A stretch of DNA of 64,000 bases from Sphingobacterium phlebotomi (lineage in GTDB: Bacteria > Bacteroidota > Bacteroidia > Sphingobacteriales > Sphingobacteriaceae), in assembly GCF_008180195.1 (NCBI RefSeq), contig NZ_VTAV01000013.1, forward strand, positions 1 through 64,000, written 5' to 3'. Position 1 is the first letter of the stretch. Each line of letters opens with the position of its first letter. Made by a program: the position numbers and the translations under genes. A model generated the notes under the pieces. That model was not told the DNA's origin. It did not search any database and worked only from the letters and a program-made list of their open reading frames with translations. Below are positions 36,305 through 46,129 of this stretch, piece by piece.

Positions 36305-38215
36305 TTAACTGCTAAAATAAGCCCGTACGTTTTTACCTTCTACCCAATTCATAAAGGCCCTATTAACCACTTTATTTCCTCCCGGTGTTGGATAGTTGCC
36401 CGAAAAGTACCAATCACCTAAGTGATTCGGACAGGCTTTGTGTAAGTTATCTAACGTCTGATAAACGACTTCCAATTCTGCTTCTAAATGATGTGGACGA
36501 ATAATCCGGGCGATTTCCGCAGAAATTTCTTCATCCGTGAAAGGTTCATAAATGACTTTCACATAATTCTCCACTTCATCCTTTGGCATGGTAAGCGATG
36601 CTAAACATTTCTGATAGACTTCATCGATAATGTGCACCAATCCATTGCTCTTTAATAAATTAATAGCAGCTTCAAAAGCGACAAATTCACCCATTCTCGA
36701 CATATCAATACCATAACAATCTGGATATCGAATTTGCGGAGCAGAGGAAACGATCACGATTTTCTTGGGATGCAATCGGTCTAATATCGTTAAGATACTT
36801 TGTTTAAGCGTAGTTCCCCGCACAATAGAATCATCGATAGCCACGATAGTGTCAACATCGTCCTGTACGATACCATAAGTTGTATCATAAACGTGTTGTA
36901 CCATATCGGTACGGTCGGCATCCTGCGTGATAAAAGTTCTGAGCTTGGCATCTTTGACATTCAGTTTCTCGAAACGCGGCGTAATGTTGATCATTTCTTC
37001 CAGTTCTTGATCTGAAATCTTGTCGGCACGATTCAACAACACGTCTTTCTGGTAGTTTCTTACGTAGGTATTTATACCTTCCATCATACCATAATAGGAC
37101 ACTTCTGCTGTATTTGGAATAAACGAGAACACGGTATTCTTGATGTCGTTGTCTACTGCTTTTAATACTTGTGGACATAATAAATGCCCCAATTCTTTAC
37201 GTTCTTTGTAAATATCGGCATCTGACCCTCTCGAAAAATAGATGCGTTCGAAGGAGCAAGATTTCTGTTCTACCGGCTGGCGGAACATTTCTTCTGTAAT
37301 CGTCCCATCTTTTTTAGCTATCAAAGCATGTCCCGGCTTAATTTCTTTAACTGCTCCCAAAGGTATATTGAATGCCGTTTGGATAACCGGACGTTCCGAA
37401 GCAACAACCAAAACTTCGTCGTCTTGATAATAGAAAGCAGGGCGTATTCCTGCGGGGTCGCGCATCACAAAGGCATCACCATGACCAAAGATTCCAGCTA
37501 TAGTATATCCACCATCCCAAGTCTTTGCCGAACGGGTCAATATTTTCGCGACATCGATGTTTTTAGCAATCAACGCACTTATTTCAATATTGGAATAACC
37601 CTCTTCTTTAAACTTGTCAAATAATTCCTGATTTTCATCATCCAAGAAATGTCCGATTTTCTCCAGCACCGTAACGGTATCGGCCTGCTCTTTAGGGTGC
37701 TGTCCCAATTCGTATAGCTGTTGCAACAGTTCATCTACATTCGTCATATTAAAATTCCCCGCAACTACGAGATTCCGGCTCATCCAGTTGTTTTGACGAA
37801 GAAACGGGTGACAACTTTCTATACTGTTTTTACCATGCGTTCCATAACGTAAATGCCCTAAAAGCACTTCTCCTGTAAAACTCACATGTTGCTTGAGCCA
37901 TTTGGTATCCTTAGATTCTACAGGATACGCCTTATTCACCGCCGCGAATTTCTTTTGTATGTATTCAAAAATATCCGCTACCGCAGATGGACCCATCGCA
38001 CGATATCGGGAGATATAACGATGACCGGGCTGTACATCAAATTTAATAGTGGCTATACCCGCTCCATCTTGGCCTCGATTATGCTGCTTCTCCATGAGAA
38101 GATACATTTTGTTGATACCATAATAGGGCGTACCATATTTTTCTTGATAATAAGACAGGGGTTTTAGTAATCGAACAAGTGCTATCCCGCACTCATGTTT
38201 TATTGCGTCACTCAT
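36305..38215 (-). CDS. amidophosphoribosyltransferase-like class II glutamine amidotransferase
   Basis: Encodes 636 residues. N-terminal class II amidotransferase domain with nucleophile C9 after a short leader (HECGIALVRL), implying processing as in other PurF enzymes. The C-terminal phosphoribosyltransferase domain carries the PRPP loop VAIDDSIVRGTTLK (about residue 440). It is longer than E. coli PurF (about 505 residues), with insertions in the glutaminase half and a C-terminal tail; long forms of this kind are known in Bacteroidota. The reaction is glutamine + PRPP to phosphoribosylamine, the first purine step. A second, standard purF may exist elsewhere, so I leave the symbol empty. Confidence 0.88.
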   Translation of the reverse strand: MSDAIKHECGIALVRLLKPLSYYQEKYGTPYYGINKMYLLMEKQHNRGQDGAGIATIKFDVQPGHRYISRYRAMGPSAVADIFEYIQKKFAAVNKAYPVESKDTKWLKQHVSFTGEVLLGHLRYGTHGKNSIESCHPFLRQNNWMSRNLVVAGNFNMTNVDELLQQLYELGQHPKEQADTVTVLEKIGHFLDDENQELFDKFKEEGYSNIEISALIAKNIDVAKILTRSAKTWDGGYTIAGIFGHGDAFVMRDPAGIRPAFYYQDDEVLVVASERPVIQTAFNIPLGAVKEIKPGHALIAKKDGTITEEMFRQPVEQKSCSFERIYFSRGSDADIYKERKELGHLLCPQVLKAVDNDIKNTVFSFIPNTAEVSYYGMMEGINTYVRNYQKDVLLNRADKISDQELEEMINITPRFEKLNVKDAKLRTFITQDADRTDMVQHVYDTTYGIVQDDVDTIVAIDDSIVRGTTLKQSILTILDRLHPKKIVIVSSAPQIRYPDCYGIDMSRMGEFVAFEAAINLLKSNGLVHIIDEVYQKCLASLTMPKDEVENYVKVIYEPFTDEEISAEIARIIRPHHLEAELEVVYQTLDNLHKACPNHLGDWYFSGNYPTPGGNKVVNRAFMNWVEGKNVRAYFSS

Positions 38216-38232
38216 AGCTTGAATTGATGGTG

Positions 38233-38240
38233 CAAAGGTA
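38233..38240 (-). promoter_or_regulatory. -7 box of the PurF-like gene
   Basis: TACCTTTG on the minus strand, 18 bases before the start codon at 38215; an exact TAnnTTTG. The leader would be about 10 bases. Confidence 0.55.
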
Positions 38241-38318
38241 GAAATTATTTATAAAAAATTATCCTTTCTTTGTACTTCCTATCGTAACAAACATAAACAA
38301 ATGACAAAATAGCGATAT

Positions 38319-38615
38319 TTAAATATCGTCGCTCTGTTCCAAATCTTCGTGATTATCGCCACCTAGACTATAGTAGTTGTTTTCCTCGTCTTCTGAACCT
38401 ATTTCCTCTTGGGCGTCATCTAATTCGGATCCAGGCACATCCAATCCTTCATCGAGTGAACGTGCTCTCTTCTCCTCTTCTTCTTCCTGCCCGACTCTAT
38501 CGCTCAAAATACGTTCTTCCTGCGTAAATATATCTTCGCTTTCCGGATAATGTAGGTATCCTGGTAAATCTTTATCCTCGTCCTTTTCGGATTTATCTTT
38601 TCTTGAATCTTGCAT
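38319..38615 (-). CDS. small highly acidic hypothetical protein
   Basis: Encodes 98 residues, about 40 percent Asp or Glu, with almost no hydrophobic core, so it is probably disordered. No domain recognised. Segments LPGYLHYPESEDIF and DVPGSELDDAQEEIGSEDEENNYYSLGGDNHE look conserved in type rather than random. Start ATG at 38615. It lies 65 bases after the BrkB-like gene on the same strand and may be cotranscribed with it. Function unknown. Confidence 0.7.
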   Translation of the reverse strand: MQDSRKDKSEKDEDKDLPGYLHYPESEDIFTQEERILSDRVGQEEEEEKRARSLDEGLDVPGSELDDAQEEIGSEDEENNYYSLGGDNHEDLEQSDDI

Positions 38616-38679
38616 AACAGTATGATTTATTTCCTACAAAAATAAACAACCAATACAGCGATTAGTTTTCCAAGAGTAA

Positions 38680-39657
38680 CTACTTCTTCACTTCGATAGT
38701 CTTTTCATCCGCTGTCAATGGTGCCGGTGGAATCTCATCCACCTCCCGTTCGATTTCCTTCACCTCTATATGTACGGCAAATTCAGAAGGTTCTATCGGC
38801 ACACCTTTATAGGTAGCATACTCCCGCGTATAAATAGCGCCTAAATATAAAATGGCAGCCGTATAATAAACCCAAAGTAAAATCAGGACTATAGAACTCG
38901 CGGCGCCATATGTTGATTCCGTGTCAGAACTTTCAATATATATACCAATCAAAAAACGCCCGAACACAAAAAGCAGTGCTGTGAACAATGCACCCGACCT
39001 TACCGTACGCCATTCTATATTGACATCGGGCAATACTTTGAAAATCACGGCGAATAAAACGAAGATGACACAAAAAGACAAGAAAAAATTGAGCCCACTG
39101 AACAAAATTACCGTAGCATCGGGAAAAAACCGTTGCAAACTATCGGTAAAAGCTAAAATAGTTCCATTAATGATCAATGTAACCACTAATAGAAAACCAA
39201 GCCCGATAACCAACGAAGAGGACAGCAACCTATCTTTAAGCATCTTGAGCCAGCCTTTCTTTACCTTTGGACGTACATGCCAAATTTTGTTGATCGAGTT
39301 TTGGATATCGCCGAATACCGTGGTTGCTCCCAACAGTAGCGTCACAGCACTTACAACCAGGGCTATATTGGATTTTCCTGAAAGAGATAAATTCTTAATA
39401 ACATCTTGAATCTGACTAGCTGCACTTGCACCCACGAACCCGCGTAGTTCTTCAAAAACCTTTCCCTGGATGGCTTCTTCACCCAAGAAAATTCCAGCAA
39501 GTGAAATCATGAGTACCAAAATAGGCCCCAAGGAAAAGACCGTATAATAAGCCAATGAAGCACTGTACTTCAGACTATCTTCACTCGTAAAACCCATCAC
39601 CGTATTCTTTAAAATAGCAAAGTGGGATTTAAATAAATTTCCTTTATCCTTTGTCAT
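38680..39657 (-). CDS. YihY/BrkB-family membrane protein
   Basis: Inner membrane protein of 325 residues with about six hydrophobic segments. The family pattern includes SLAYYTVFSLGPILVLMISL near the start, GATTVFGDIQNSINKIW, and a late stretch SIVLILLWVYYTAAILYLGAIYTREYA. Family members were once called ribonuclease BN by mistake; the true role is unknown. The C-terminal 45 residues are polar and cytoplasmic. Confidence 0.9.
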   Translation of the reverse strand: MTKDKGNLFKSHFAILKNTVMGFTSEDSLKYSASLAYYTVFSLGPILVLMISLAGIFLGEEAIQGKVFEELRGFVGASAASQIQDVIKNLSLSGKSNIALVVSAVTLLLGATTVFGDIQNSINKIWHVRPKVKKGWLKMLKDRLLSSSLVIGLGFLLVVTLIINGTILAFTDSLQRFFPDATVILFSGLNFFLSFCVIFVLFAVIFKVLPDVNIEWRTVRSGALFTALLFVFGRFLIGIYIESSDTESTYGAASSIVLILLWVYYTAAILYLGAIYTREYATYKGVPIEPSEFAVHIEVKEIEREVDEIPPAPLTADEKTIEVKK

Positions 39658-39788
39658 ACGCTATACGCTAAATATCTACATGTAATAAACGGCTTGACTT
39701 TCTAAAAGTTTAAAAAACCTTCATGAACCGCATCTATACTGACCGTTAATCTTGCAACAATTTACCTTCTATATTGTTCTGTTATAAC

Positions 39789-39998
39789 ATGAAACGACAT
39801 GGACATCCTATAATAAGAAATAAAAAACTGATCTTAGCCGGCGTCGCTATCCTCATCGGTGGTATGTGTATGCGGTTGGCCTGGATCTATGTTCATCATC
39901 CTCTTGGCCCGGTTATTATTATTACCGGTTCCGTTCTATTTTTAGGAGGAGTTATATTTTTTATAAATACCATTTACAATCAACGACACAAATTTTAG
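39789..39998 (+). CDS. small two-helix membrane protein
   Basis: Encodes 69 residues from ATG 39789; an in-frame TTG at 39774 is less likely. Two hydrophobic segments, LILAGVAILIGGMCMRLAWI and VIIITGSVLFLGGVIFFI, are joined by a short HHPLG turn, with basic ends. No family recognised. It stands alone between the divergent BrkB-like gene and the GH28 gene. Confidence 0.55.
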   Translation: MKRHGHPIIRNKKLILAGVAILIGGMCMRLAWIYVHHPLGPVIIITGSVLFLGGVIFFINTIYNQRHKF

Positions 39999-40033
39999 CC
40001 CCCACCATTTATCAATAAACAAATGAGAAATGT

Positions 40034-40041
40034 TATTTTTG
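40034..40041 (+). promoter_or_regulatory. -7 box of the GH28 gene
   Basis: TATTTTTG matches TAnnTTTG exactly, 31 bases before the ATG at 40072. It supports that start over the in-frame ATG at 40030, which would precede the transcript. No -33 TTG is seen. Confidence 0.4.
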
Positions 40042-40071
40042 GCCCAGCAGTTTCAAATAAACTCCATCGCT

Positions 40072-41433
40072 ATGTTCAAAAATCTCTATTCTTTCACTAT
40101 CATTTTGCTGATTATTTCCTCCTGTAATAACAACGCAACAGAAAATCAATCAAGGATACAAAAGCGGGATCAAATTCTAAGCCTCATCACTCCTCCTTCC
40201 CTTCCCACAAATTTGATTAATTTACAAGATTTTGGAGCATTAGGTGATTCATTGACGGATAATAAACCTGCTTTTGATAAAGCATTAGAAAAATGCAAAG
40301 CACTAGGTGGCGGAAGAATTGTCGTTCAACCTGGCATCTATCTGGTAAACGGCCCTATCCATTTAATAAGCAATGTTACCCTCGATCTACAAAAAGGAGC
40401 TAAATTAGTTTTCGGCTCAAATCCAGACGACTATTTGCCTGCGGTGCTAACGAGTTGGGAAGGGACATTCCTGTATAATTACAGTCCCTTTATCTATGCC
40501 TATCAAGCGGAGAATATTGCAATTATCGGTGAAGGTATAGTTGATGGAAACGCAAAGGACACCTTCAGCACCTGGCATGCAAAGCAAAAACCAAGTCAAA
40601 TGCTAAACAGGAAGATGAATCATGAAGACACACCAATAGAAGATCGTGTATTTGGTTCAGGACACTATTTAAGACCGCACTTGATACAGTTTTTCGAATG
40701 TAGAAATGTCTTGATCGAGGATGTCACGTTAACCAACTCGCCGTTCTGGTGTGTTCATTTATTAAAGTCGGAAAATATTACGGCGAGAAGGGTGAAGTTT
40801 GATGCTTTCAATAAAAATAACGATGGATTTGATCCGGAGTATTCCAAGAATATTTTAATTGAAGATATTGATTTTAATAATGCTGACGATAATGTTGCCA
40901 TTAAAGCCGGGCGGGATCACGAAGGCAGGAAAACCGGAATTACTTCTGAAAACATTATTATCCGTAATTGCCGGTTTAAAGGATTACACGGTGTCGTCAT
41001 CGGAAGCGAAATGTCCGCCGGGGTAAAAAATGTTTTTGTAGAAAATTGCACGTTTGGTGGATATTGCAAACGTGGCATCTACTTAAAATCAAATCCCGAT
41101 CGGGGTGGTTTTATCCGTGATATTTATGTTAACAATGTGGAGTTTGGCGAAGTGGAAGATTGCTTCTTCGTTACTTCTTATTATCATGGCGAGGGATCGG
41201 GGCATGAAACGGACATACGGAATATTTTTGTCGACAGCCTACGCTGTAATAAAGTGCGTAATGCGGCCTTAGTCATTCAGGGCTATCCAACTAAAAAAGT
41301 GAGCGACATACACTTCTCAAATATCCATATAGACACCGCCAAAACAGCTGTCAGTTTTACCAACGCAGAAAACATTGTATTTAATAATCTCGTTATCGGA
41401 GACGAAGTCAAAGTACCGTCCCACGTGCAATAA
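40072..41433 (+). CDS. glycoside hydrolase family 28 lipoprotein (polygalacturonase-like)
   Basis: Exported enzyme of 453 residues. Lipobox LLIISSC at about 12-18, then a right-handed beta-helix that starts with LQDFGALGDSLTDNKPAFDKAL. GH28 active-site landmarks are present: NNDGFDP (for NTD), NADDNVAIK (the Asp pair), GLHGVVIGSE (for GHG) and RGIYLKS (for RIK). Substrate is probably a galacturonan or a related pectic side chain. It is a lone CAZyme with no SusCD beside it. Confidence 0.9.
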   Translation: MFKNLYSFTIILLIISSCNNNATENQSRIQKRDQILSLITPPSLPTNLINLQDFGALGDSLTDNKPAFDKALEKCKALGGGRIVVQPGIYLVNGPIHLISNVTLDLQKGAKLVFGSNPDDYLPAVLTSWEGTFLYNYSPFIYAYQAENIAIIGEGIVDGNAKDTFSTWHAKQKPSQMLNRKMNHEDTPIEDRVFGSGHYLRPHLIQFFECRNVLIEDVTLTNSPFWCVHLLKSENITARRVKFDAFNKNNDGFDPEYSKNILIEDIDFNNADDNVAIKAGRDHEGRKTGITSENIIIRNCRFKGLHGVVIGSEMSAGVKNVFVENCTFGGYCKRGIYLKSNPDRGGFIRDIYVNNVEFGEVEDCFFVTSYYHGEGSGHETDIRNIFVDSLRCNKVRNAALVIQGYPTKKVSDIHFSNIHIDTAKTAVSFTNAENIVFNNLVIGDEVKVPSHVQ

Positions 41434-41455
41434 TGAACCTGTCATAGATCAGTCG

Positions 41456-42217
41456 TTATTTCTTTTCCACCAGATACTTCCAGTATCTTCTTGGAACATG
41501 TTGCAGGTGTAACTTCATATTCTTGCGTGCTTCAATATTTGTACTGGTATAATATTGCTTCCAGAGGTGCTGGAAAAGTTCATCCCGTTCATCCATTGCA
41601 ATGGCGACAGCCGGTGCGGTACTATCTTGTGTTTCTTCCGGACTAAGCCGCACCTCTCCTACTTGGTGCGTATCGAAGAGCAGACCGTACTTTCGTTTCA
41701 TATCGTAAATAAGCCAGGGCATATCCGCATATCGCTTCTGGAAAAAATCCGAAATTAAGGGCAACACATTAAAATCAGGCTCGACCAAAGCAAAGAACAA
41801 TCCATCAGCACTTTTACTAAAACGGATAAACGCCTTCATGCGATGGCGTTCGCGACTCACCTTTTTTAGAACTTGGGAAAAATACAGCACATGGTCGTTG
41901 CCATAATGCTGCCGTATATCTTTCCGACCTGTAAAGATTTGACACAGGATAAAGAAAGAAGCCTGCCAGGCTTTACGATCTTCCGAAAGAAATACCCGAT
42001 AAAAATCCGTCGCTTCTGCTTTTCCTATCCGTACTTGTAACCCTCTCTGAACACGTCTTGCTTTCGGATTATCTGTGACGACTGTTCTTCTATCTTTAAA
42101 CATATCTATTTGATGATCTTCATGTGTGATCGGAATAATATTCGTCTCCTTTCTTTCAAAGCTTTCAAATACACAACATAAAAAGCCCAGATATGTCCCA
42201 TCAAACAAATAATACAT
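41456..42217 (-). CDS. TIGR03915/DUF4130-family putative DNA repair protein
   Basis: Encodes 253 residues and starts MYYLFDGTYLGFLCCVFES, the hallmark of the family whose members always accompany the radical SAM protein encoded one base upstream. A C-terminal DUF4130 part has MPWLIYDMKRKYGLLFD and VPRRYWKYLVEK. Biochemistry is unknown; the association with DNA repair genes is established by neighbourhood in many genomes, and here the repair cluster lies across the divergent promoter. Confidence 0.88.
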   Translation of the reverse strand: MYYLFDGTYLGFLCCVFESFERKETNIIPITHEDHQIDMFKDRRTVVTDNPKARRVQRGLQVRIGKAEATDFYRVFLSEDRKAWQASFFILCQIFTGRKDIRQHYGNDHVLYFSQVLKKVSRERHRMKAFIRFSKSADGLFFALVEPDFNVLPLISDFFQKRYADMPWLIYDMKRKYGLLFDTHQVGEVRLSPEETQDSTAPAVAIAMDERDELFQHLWKQYYTSTNIEARKNMKLHLQHVPRRYWKYLVEKK

Positions 42218-42218
42218 A

Positions 42219-43475
42219 TTAAAACAACGTTAACTGTCCCGGAGCAATCTGTTGTCGATTCTTCCTATTATTTTCGCTCAATATAGCACCTCGAACATGC
42301 TCCATACTAGGATGCCCTAGTATAAAAGGAGAATCTGCACAGTGCAAAAAATATTTTGCCCGATTATAGGCAATGCCCATCTTTTGGAGTTGATAAGCAT
42401 GCAACCGACCAAATTTCCTTGCCTGTACAATCTTAAGTGCCGATTGGCGGCCGATTCCTGGTATACGAATGATAGCATTAAAGTCGGCGGTATTCACATC
42501 TACCGGGAAGAAATGAGGATTACGTAATGCCCAACTTAATTTAGGATCTATATCCAAATCTAAATGTATATGTTGGGGATTTAAAATCTCGTCGAGTTGA
42601 AAACCATAAAAACGCAATAACCAATCCGTTTGGTATAAGCGATTTTCACGAACCAAAGGTGGTGCTGAGCCAATTTGAGGCAATAGTGCATTTCCATTGT
42701 TTATGGGAATATAGCCACTGTAATACACCCGTTTCAGATTATAATTTTTATAGAAATCATTGGCGACCTGCATGATTTCAAAATCATTTTCGGGCGTTGC
42801 ACCGATCACCATTTGCGTACTTTGACCGGCGGGCACAAAAATCGGTGTATGTTTTATGAGTTTCTTTTCTTCTTTAAAAGATTTTATCTGTTCATTTACA
42901 AAAGTCAATGGTTTCTTTACAGCGTCATGATTTTTCTCAGGAGCCACCAACCTAAGCCCCGCCTCTGTTGGTAATTCCAGATTGATACTCATTCGATCCA
43001 CATATAATCCAGCTTCTTTTACCAGTTCTTCACTCGCACCTGGGATCGTTTTGAGATGGATATAACCGTTATATCGTTCTTCCTGCCGAAGTTTTTTTAC
43101 AATCCGTAACATACGTTCCATCGTAAAGTCTGCATCTTTGAAGATCCCGGAACTTAGAAAAAGCCCCTCAATATAATTTCGTCGATAAAAATTCATCGTG
43201 AGGTCTACCACTTCCTCTACGGTAAAAGCTGCACGCTTCACATCATTGCTTTTACGGCTTACACAGAAAGCACAATCATAGATACAATGATTAGTCAATA
43301 GGATCTTTAGCAATGAAACACAACGTCCATCTTCGGTATAGGTATGACAGATGCCCGATGCCGAAGCATCGCCAATTCCGCCTTTATTCTTTCTCGTACT
43401 CCCACTAGAGCTACAACTCACATCATATTTGGCTGCATCGGCCAATATCTTCAGTTTTTCTTCAATCCGCTGCAT
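42219..43475 (-). CDS. putative DNA modification/repair radical SAM protein (TIGR03916)
   Basis: Encodes 418 residues. The radical SAM cluster motif is C64-xxx-C68-xx-C71 (NHCIYDCAFC). A helix-hairpin-helix DNA-binding element lies near the C terminus (NAIIRIPGIGRQSALKIVQARKFG). The family is predicted to act on damaged or modified DNA, but no reaction is known. First gene of a two-gene operon with the DUF4130 partner, divergent from the exonuclease gene by 65 bases. Confidence 0.9.
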   Translation of the reverse strand: MQRIEEKLKILADAAKYDVSCSSSGSTRKNKGGIGDASASGICHTYTEDGRCVSLLKILLTNHCIYDCAFCVSRKSNDVKRAAFTVEEVVDLTMNFYRRNYIEGLFLSSGIFKDADFTMERMLRIVKKLRQEERYNGYIHLKTIPGASEELVKEAGLYVDRMSINLELPTEAGLRLVAPEKNHDAVKKPLTFVNEQIKSFKEEKKLIKHTPIFVPAGQSTQMVIGATPENDFEIMQVANDFYKNYNLKRVYYSGYIPINNGNALLPQIGSAPPLVRENRLYQTDWLLRFYGFQLDEILNPQHIHLDLDIDPKLSWALRNPHFFPVDVNTADFNAIIRIPGIGRQSALKIVQARKFGRLHAYQLQKMGIAYNRAKYFLHCADSPFILGHPSMEHVRGAILSENNRKNRQQIAPGQLTLF

Positions 43476-43482
43476 AACAAAA

Positions 43483-43490
43483 CAAAAATA
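43483..43490 (-). promoter_or_regulatory. -7 box of the radical SAM operon
   Basis: TATTTTTG on the minus strand fits TAnnTTTG. It is only 7 bases from the start codon at 43475, so the transcript would be nearly leaderless. Confidence 0.35.
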
Positions 43491-43540
43491 CTAATTTTTT
43501 TAGCTAAAACATAACGACAGAAAATTGGTTATTTATTAAT

Positions 43541-44551
43541 ATGCTACAATTCAGACAGGAAGGTATCTATTGTATACCAGGTAATTTCTATATCGACCCG
43601 TGGCAACCTGTAGACTTTGCTTTGGTGACGCATGGTCATGCCGACCACGCGCGATGGGGTATGAAAAAGTACCTGTGCCACCATTTTACGGTTCCGATAT
43701 TAAAAAGCCGTATTGGGAATGACATTGCTATACAAGGTATTTCCTATAACGAACCGCTGTATATCAATAACGTCAAAGTATCGTTACACCCCGCGGGGCA
43801 TATTGTGGGATCTGCCCAAATCAGAATGGAATATAAAGGAAAGATATCTGTTGTGTCTGGAGATTACAAAATTCAAAACGACGGTTTGTCGACCCCTTTC
43901 GAACCTATCAAATGCCACGAATTTGTGTCCGAAAGCACTTTCGGACTCCCTATCTATAACTGGCTCTCGGTGGAGCAGCAAAATCAGCAATTGCAGAATT
44001 GGTTCTTACAAAATCAGGCAAACGGTAAAACATCCGTGTTTATTGGTTACTCGCTGGGCAAAGCCCAACGCATCATGAAGGCTCTTGCCGGTATTTCCCC
44101 TTTACATGTACACTATTCCATCGGCAAACTCAATCAAGCTTACGAAAGTGTCGGTATTGAATTGCCTCCGTACATTATTATCAATTTTCAAGAAGATATA
44201 AAACATGTAGATAAGGGCATAGTCATTGTTCCGCCTGCGTTAGCCGACTCCAACGTGATCCGTAAAATACCCAATATGGCAAATGCTATTTGCTCGGGAT
44301 GGATGCAAGTGCGGGGATCCCGCCGTTGGCGGAGCGCCGATGCAGGCTTTGCAATAAGTGACCATGCAGATTGGCAAGGGCTTTTGGATGCCATAAAGGC
44401 GACCGAAGCCGAAAAGGTGTATATAACACATGGACAAACGGCAGTATTTGCCAAATATCTGAATGAAATCGGGATATTAGCAGAAGAAATTAGGACAGCG
44501 TTTGGAGAAGAAGAAGAAGAAGTTGAAGAAACAGCAGCTAGAAAATCATGA
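43541..44551 (+). CDS. ligase-associated DNA exonuclease (metallo-beta-lactamase/beta-CASP)
   Basis: Metal-dependent nuclease of 336 residues. N-terminal metal motif H31-G-H33-A-D35-H36, further ligands in LHPAGHIVGSAQ and VVSGDYK, a beta-CASP-like segment, and SDHADW near the C terminus. It matches the exonuclease (Exo) of the bacterial Lhr-Lig-MPE-Exo repair cluster. The stop codon overlaps the ligase start by 4 bases (ATGA). Confidence 0.92.
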   Translation: MLQFRQEGIYCIPGNFYIDPWQPVDFALVTHGHADHARWGMKKYLCHHFTVPILKSRIGNDIAIQGISYNEPLYINNVKVSLHPAGHIVGSAQIRMEYKGKISVVSGDYKIQNDGLSTPFEPIKCHEFVSESTFGLPIYNWLSVEQQNQQLQNWFLQNQANGKTSVFIGYSLGKAQRIMKALAGISPLHVHYSIGKLNQAYESVGIELPPYIIINFQEDIKHVDKGIVIVPPALADSNVIRKIPNMANAICSGWMQVRGSRRWRSADAGFAISDHADWQGLLDAIKATEAEKVYITHGQTAVFAKYLNEIGILAEEIRTAFGEEEEEVEETAARKS

Positions 44552-46128
44552 GAGCCTTTGCCACTTTAATTAATGCCTTGGATAGCACCAACAAAACCAA
44601 TTTAAAATTGGAAGCTATCGACCGTTTTCTTCATGAAGCCGACAATGACGACAAACTTTGGTTTCTCGCCCTCTTCACCGGAAAACGGCCCAAGCGTAAT
44701 ATTAACACGACATTGATGAAACAATGGGCCATCGAAGTTGCTGCTATTCCCGAATGGTTATTCCAAGAATCTTATGGCGCTGTGGGTGATTTGGGTGAAA
44801 CAATTGCCTTGGTTTTACCAGAACCATCGTATTATACAGACCGGACATTGACAGCGTGGATGAATCTGATTATAACGCTGAAAGATAGTACCGAAGACGA
44901 AAAAAAAGAATTTGTCTTGCAAGCGTGGAACAACCTTCCTACCACCGAGCGTTTTATTTTTAATAAATTATTAGGCGGTAGTTTCCGGTTAGGTGTCTCC
45001 TCTAAAACGCTCATCAACGCTTTGGCAAAACATTACCAAATGGACGCCAGTGCGGTAGCACATAGTGTTATGGGCGATTGGAAAATGGGTGAAGTGACGT
45101 TCGATGATCTCATAAAAGGCCATTATACGGATACACAGCTTTCCAAACCCTACCCTTTTTGTTTAGCTTATCCATTGGAAAAAGAATTGAATGAATTGGG
45201 CGATGTGAAAGATTGGCAAATTGAATATAAATGGGATGGTATCCGCGGACAGTTTATCAAACGAGACGACGAGGTGTTTATATGGTCACGTGGCGAGGAA
45301 CTGGTTACCGATCAGTTTCCGGAGATAAGAGACGTTTTGCTGCAATGGCAAGGAAATTTTGTCATCGACGGCGAAATTCTGGTCGTGAAAGAACACGCAG
45401 TGATGAATTTTTCAGCTTTACAGAAACGATTAAACCGAAAAACGGTTACAAAAAAATTATTAGAAGAGTTTCCGGTTCAAGTATACGCCTACGACCTTAT
45501 GGAATGGGAAGGCGAAGATTGGCGACACAAAAGCATGTTGGAAAGACGGCACCAATTGGAAGCATTATTCTTCCTTAACCCGTCTCCACACTTACAATTG
45601 TCCACTGTTATTACCATTGATCATTGGGACGCGTTAAAAACAATTCGGGAAAATGCCCGTTCCATCAACAGCGAGGGGATCATGCTAAAACACAAAGCAT
45701 CACCTTATCACACCGGACGCAAGAAAGGTGATTGGTGGAAATGGAAAATTGACCCGTTGACGATTGACGCTGTTTTAATTTATGCCCAAAAGGGAAGTGG
45801 GCGACGGAGTGCCTATTACACAGATTATACATTTGCTGTGCGAGATGGCGAGCATTTAGTCACCATTGCAAAAGCTTACTCTGGACTAACAGATAAAGAA
45901 ATCAAAGAGGTCAGTCGTTTTGTCAACAAAAATGCCATCGAAAAGTTTGGTCCGGTACGAACCGTTAAACCCGAACTGGTGTTTGAAATAGCTTTTGAGG
46001 GTATTGCTTTGAGTAATAGACATAAATCGGGTGTGGCTTTACGTTTTCCACGGATAGCACGCTGGCGAACAGACAAAACGGTTGCGGATATTGACAATAT
46101 TGAAGAAATCAAAAAAATGATTCACTGA
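44548..46128 (+). CDS. ATP-dependent DNA ligase
   Basis: Encodes 526 residues. N-terminal helical domain (about 1-200), nucleotidyltransferase domain with the adenylation motif K228-W-D-G (EYKWDGIRGQ), FVIDGEIL and SEGIMLKH, the C-terminal motif KGDWWKWKI, and an OB-fold. It is the ligase component of the four-gene repair cluster, not the NAD-dependent housekeeping enzyme. Confidence 0.94.
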   Translation: MRAFATLINALDSTNKTNLKLEAIDRFLHEADNDDKLWFLALFTGKRPKRNINTTLMKQWAIEVAAIPEWLFQESYGAVGDLGETIALVLPEPSYYTDRTLTAWMNLIITLKDSTEDEKKEFVLQAWNNLPTTERFIFNKLLGGSFRLGVSSKTLINALAKHYQMDASAVAHSVMGDWKMGEVTFDDLIKGHYTDTQLSKPYPFCLAYPLEKELNELGDVKDWQIEYKWDGIRGQFIKRDDEVFIWSRGEELVTDQFPEIRDVLLQWQGNFVIDGEILVVKEHAVMNFSALQKRLNRKTVTKKLLEEFPVQVYAYDLMEWEGEDWRHKSMLERRHQLEALFFLNPSPHLQLSTVITIDHWDALKTIRENARSINSEGIMLKHKASPYHTGRKKGDWWKWKIDPLTIDAVLIYAQKGSGRRSAYYTDYTFAVRDGEHLVTIAKAYSGLTDKEIKEVSRFVNKNAIEKFGPVRTVKPELVFEIAFEGIALSNRHKSGVALRFPRIARWRTDKTVADIDNIEEIKKMIH

Positions 46129-46129
46129 C

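Noticed and set aside
38921-39409. 162-codon plus-strand frame
   Set aside because: Antisense to the BrkB-like gene; composition is that of a mirrored membrane protein.
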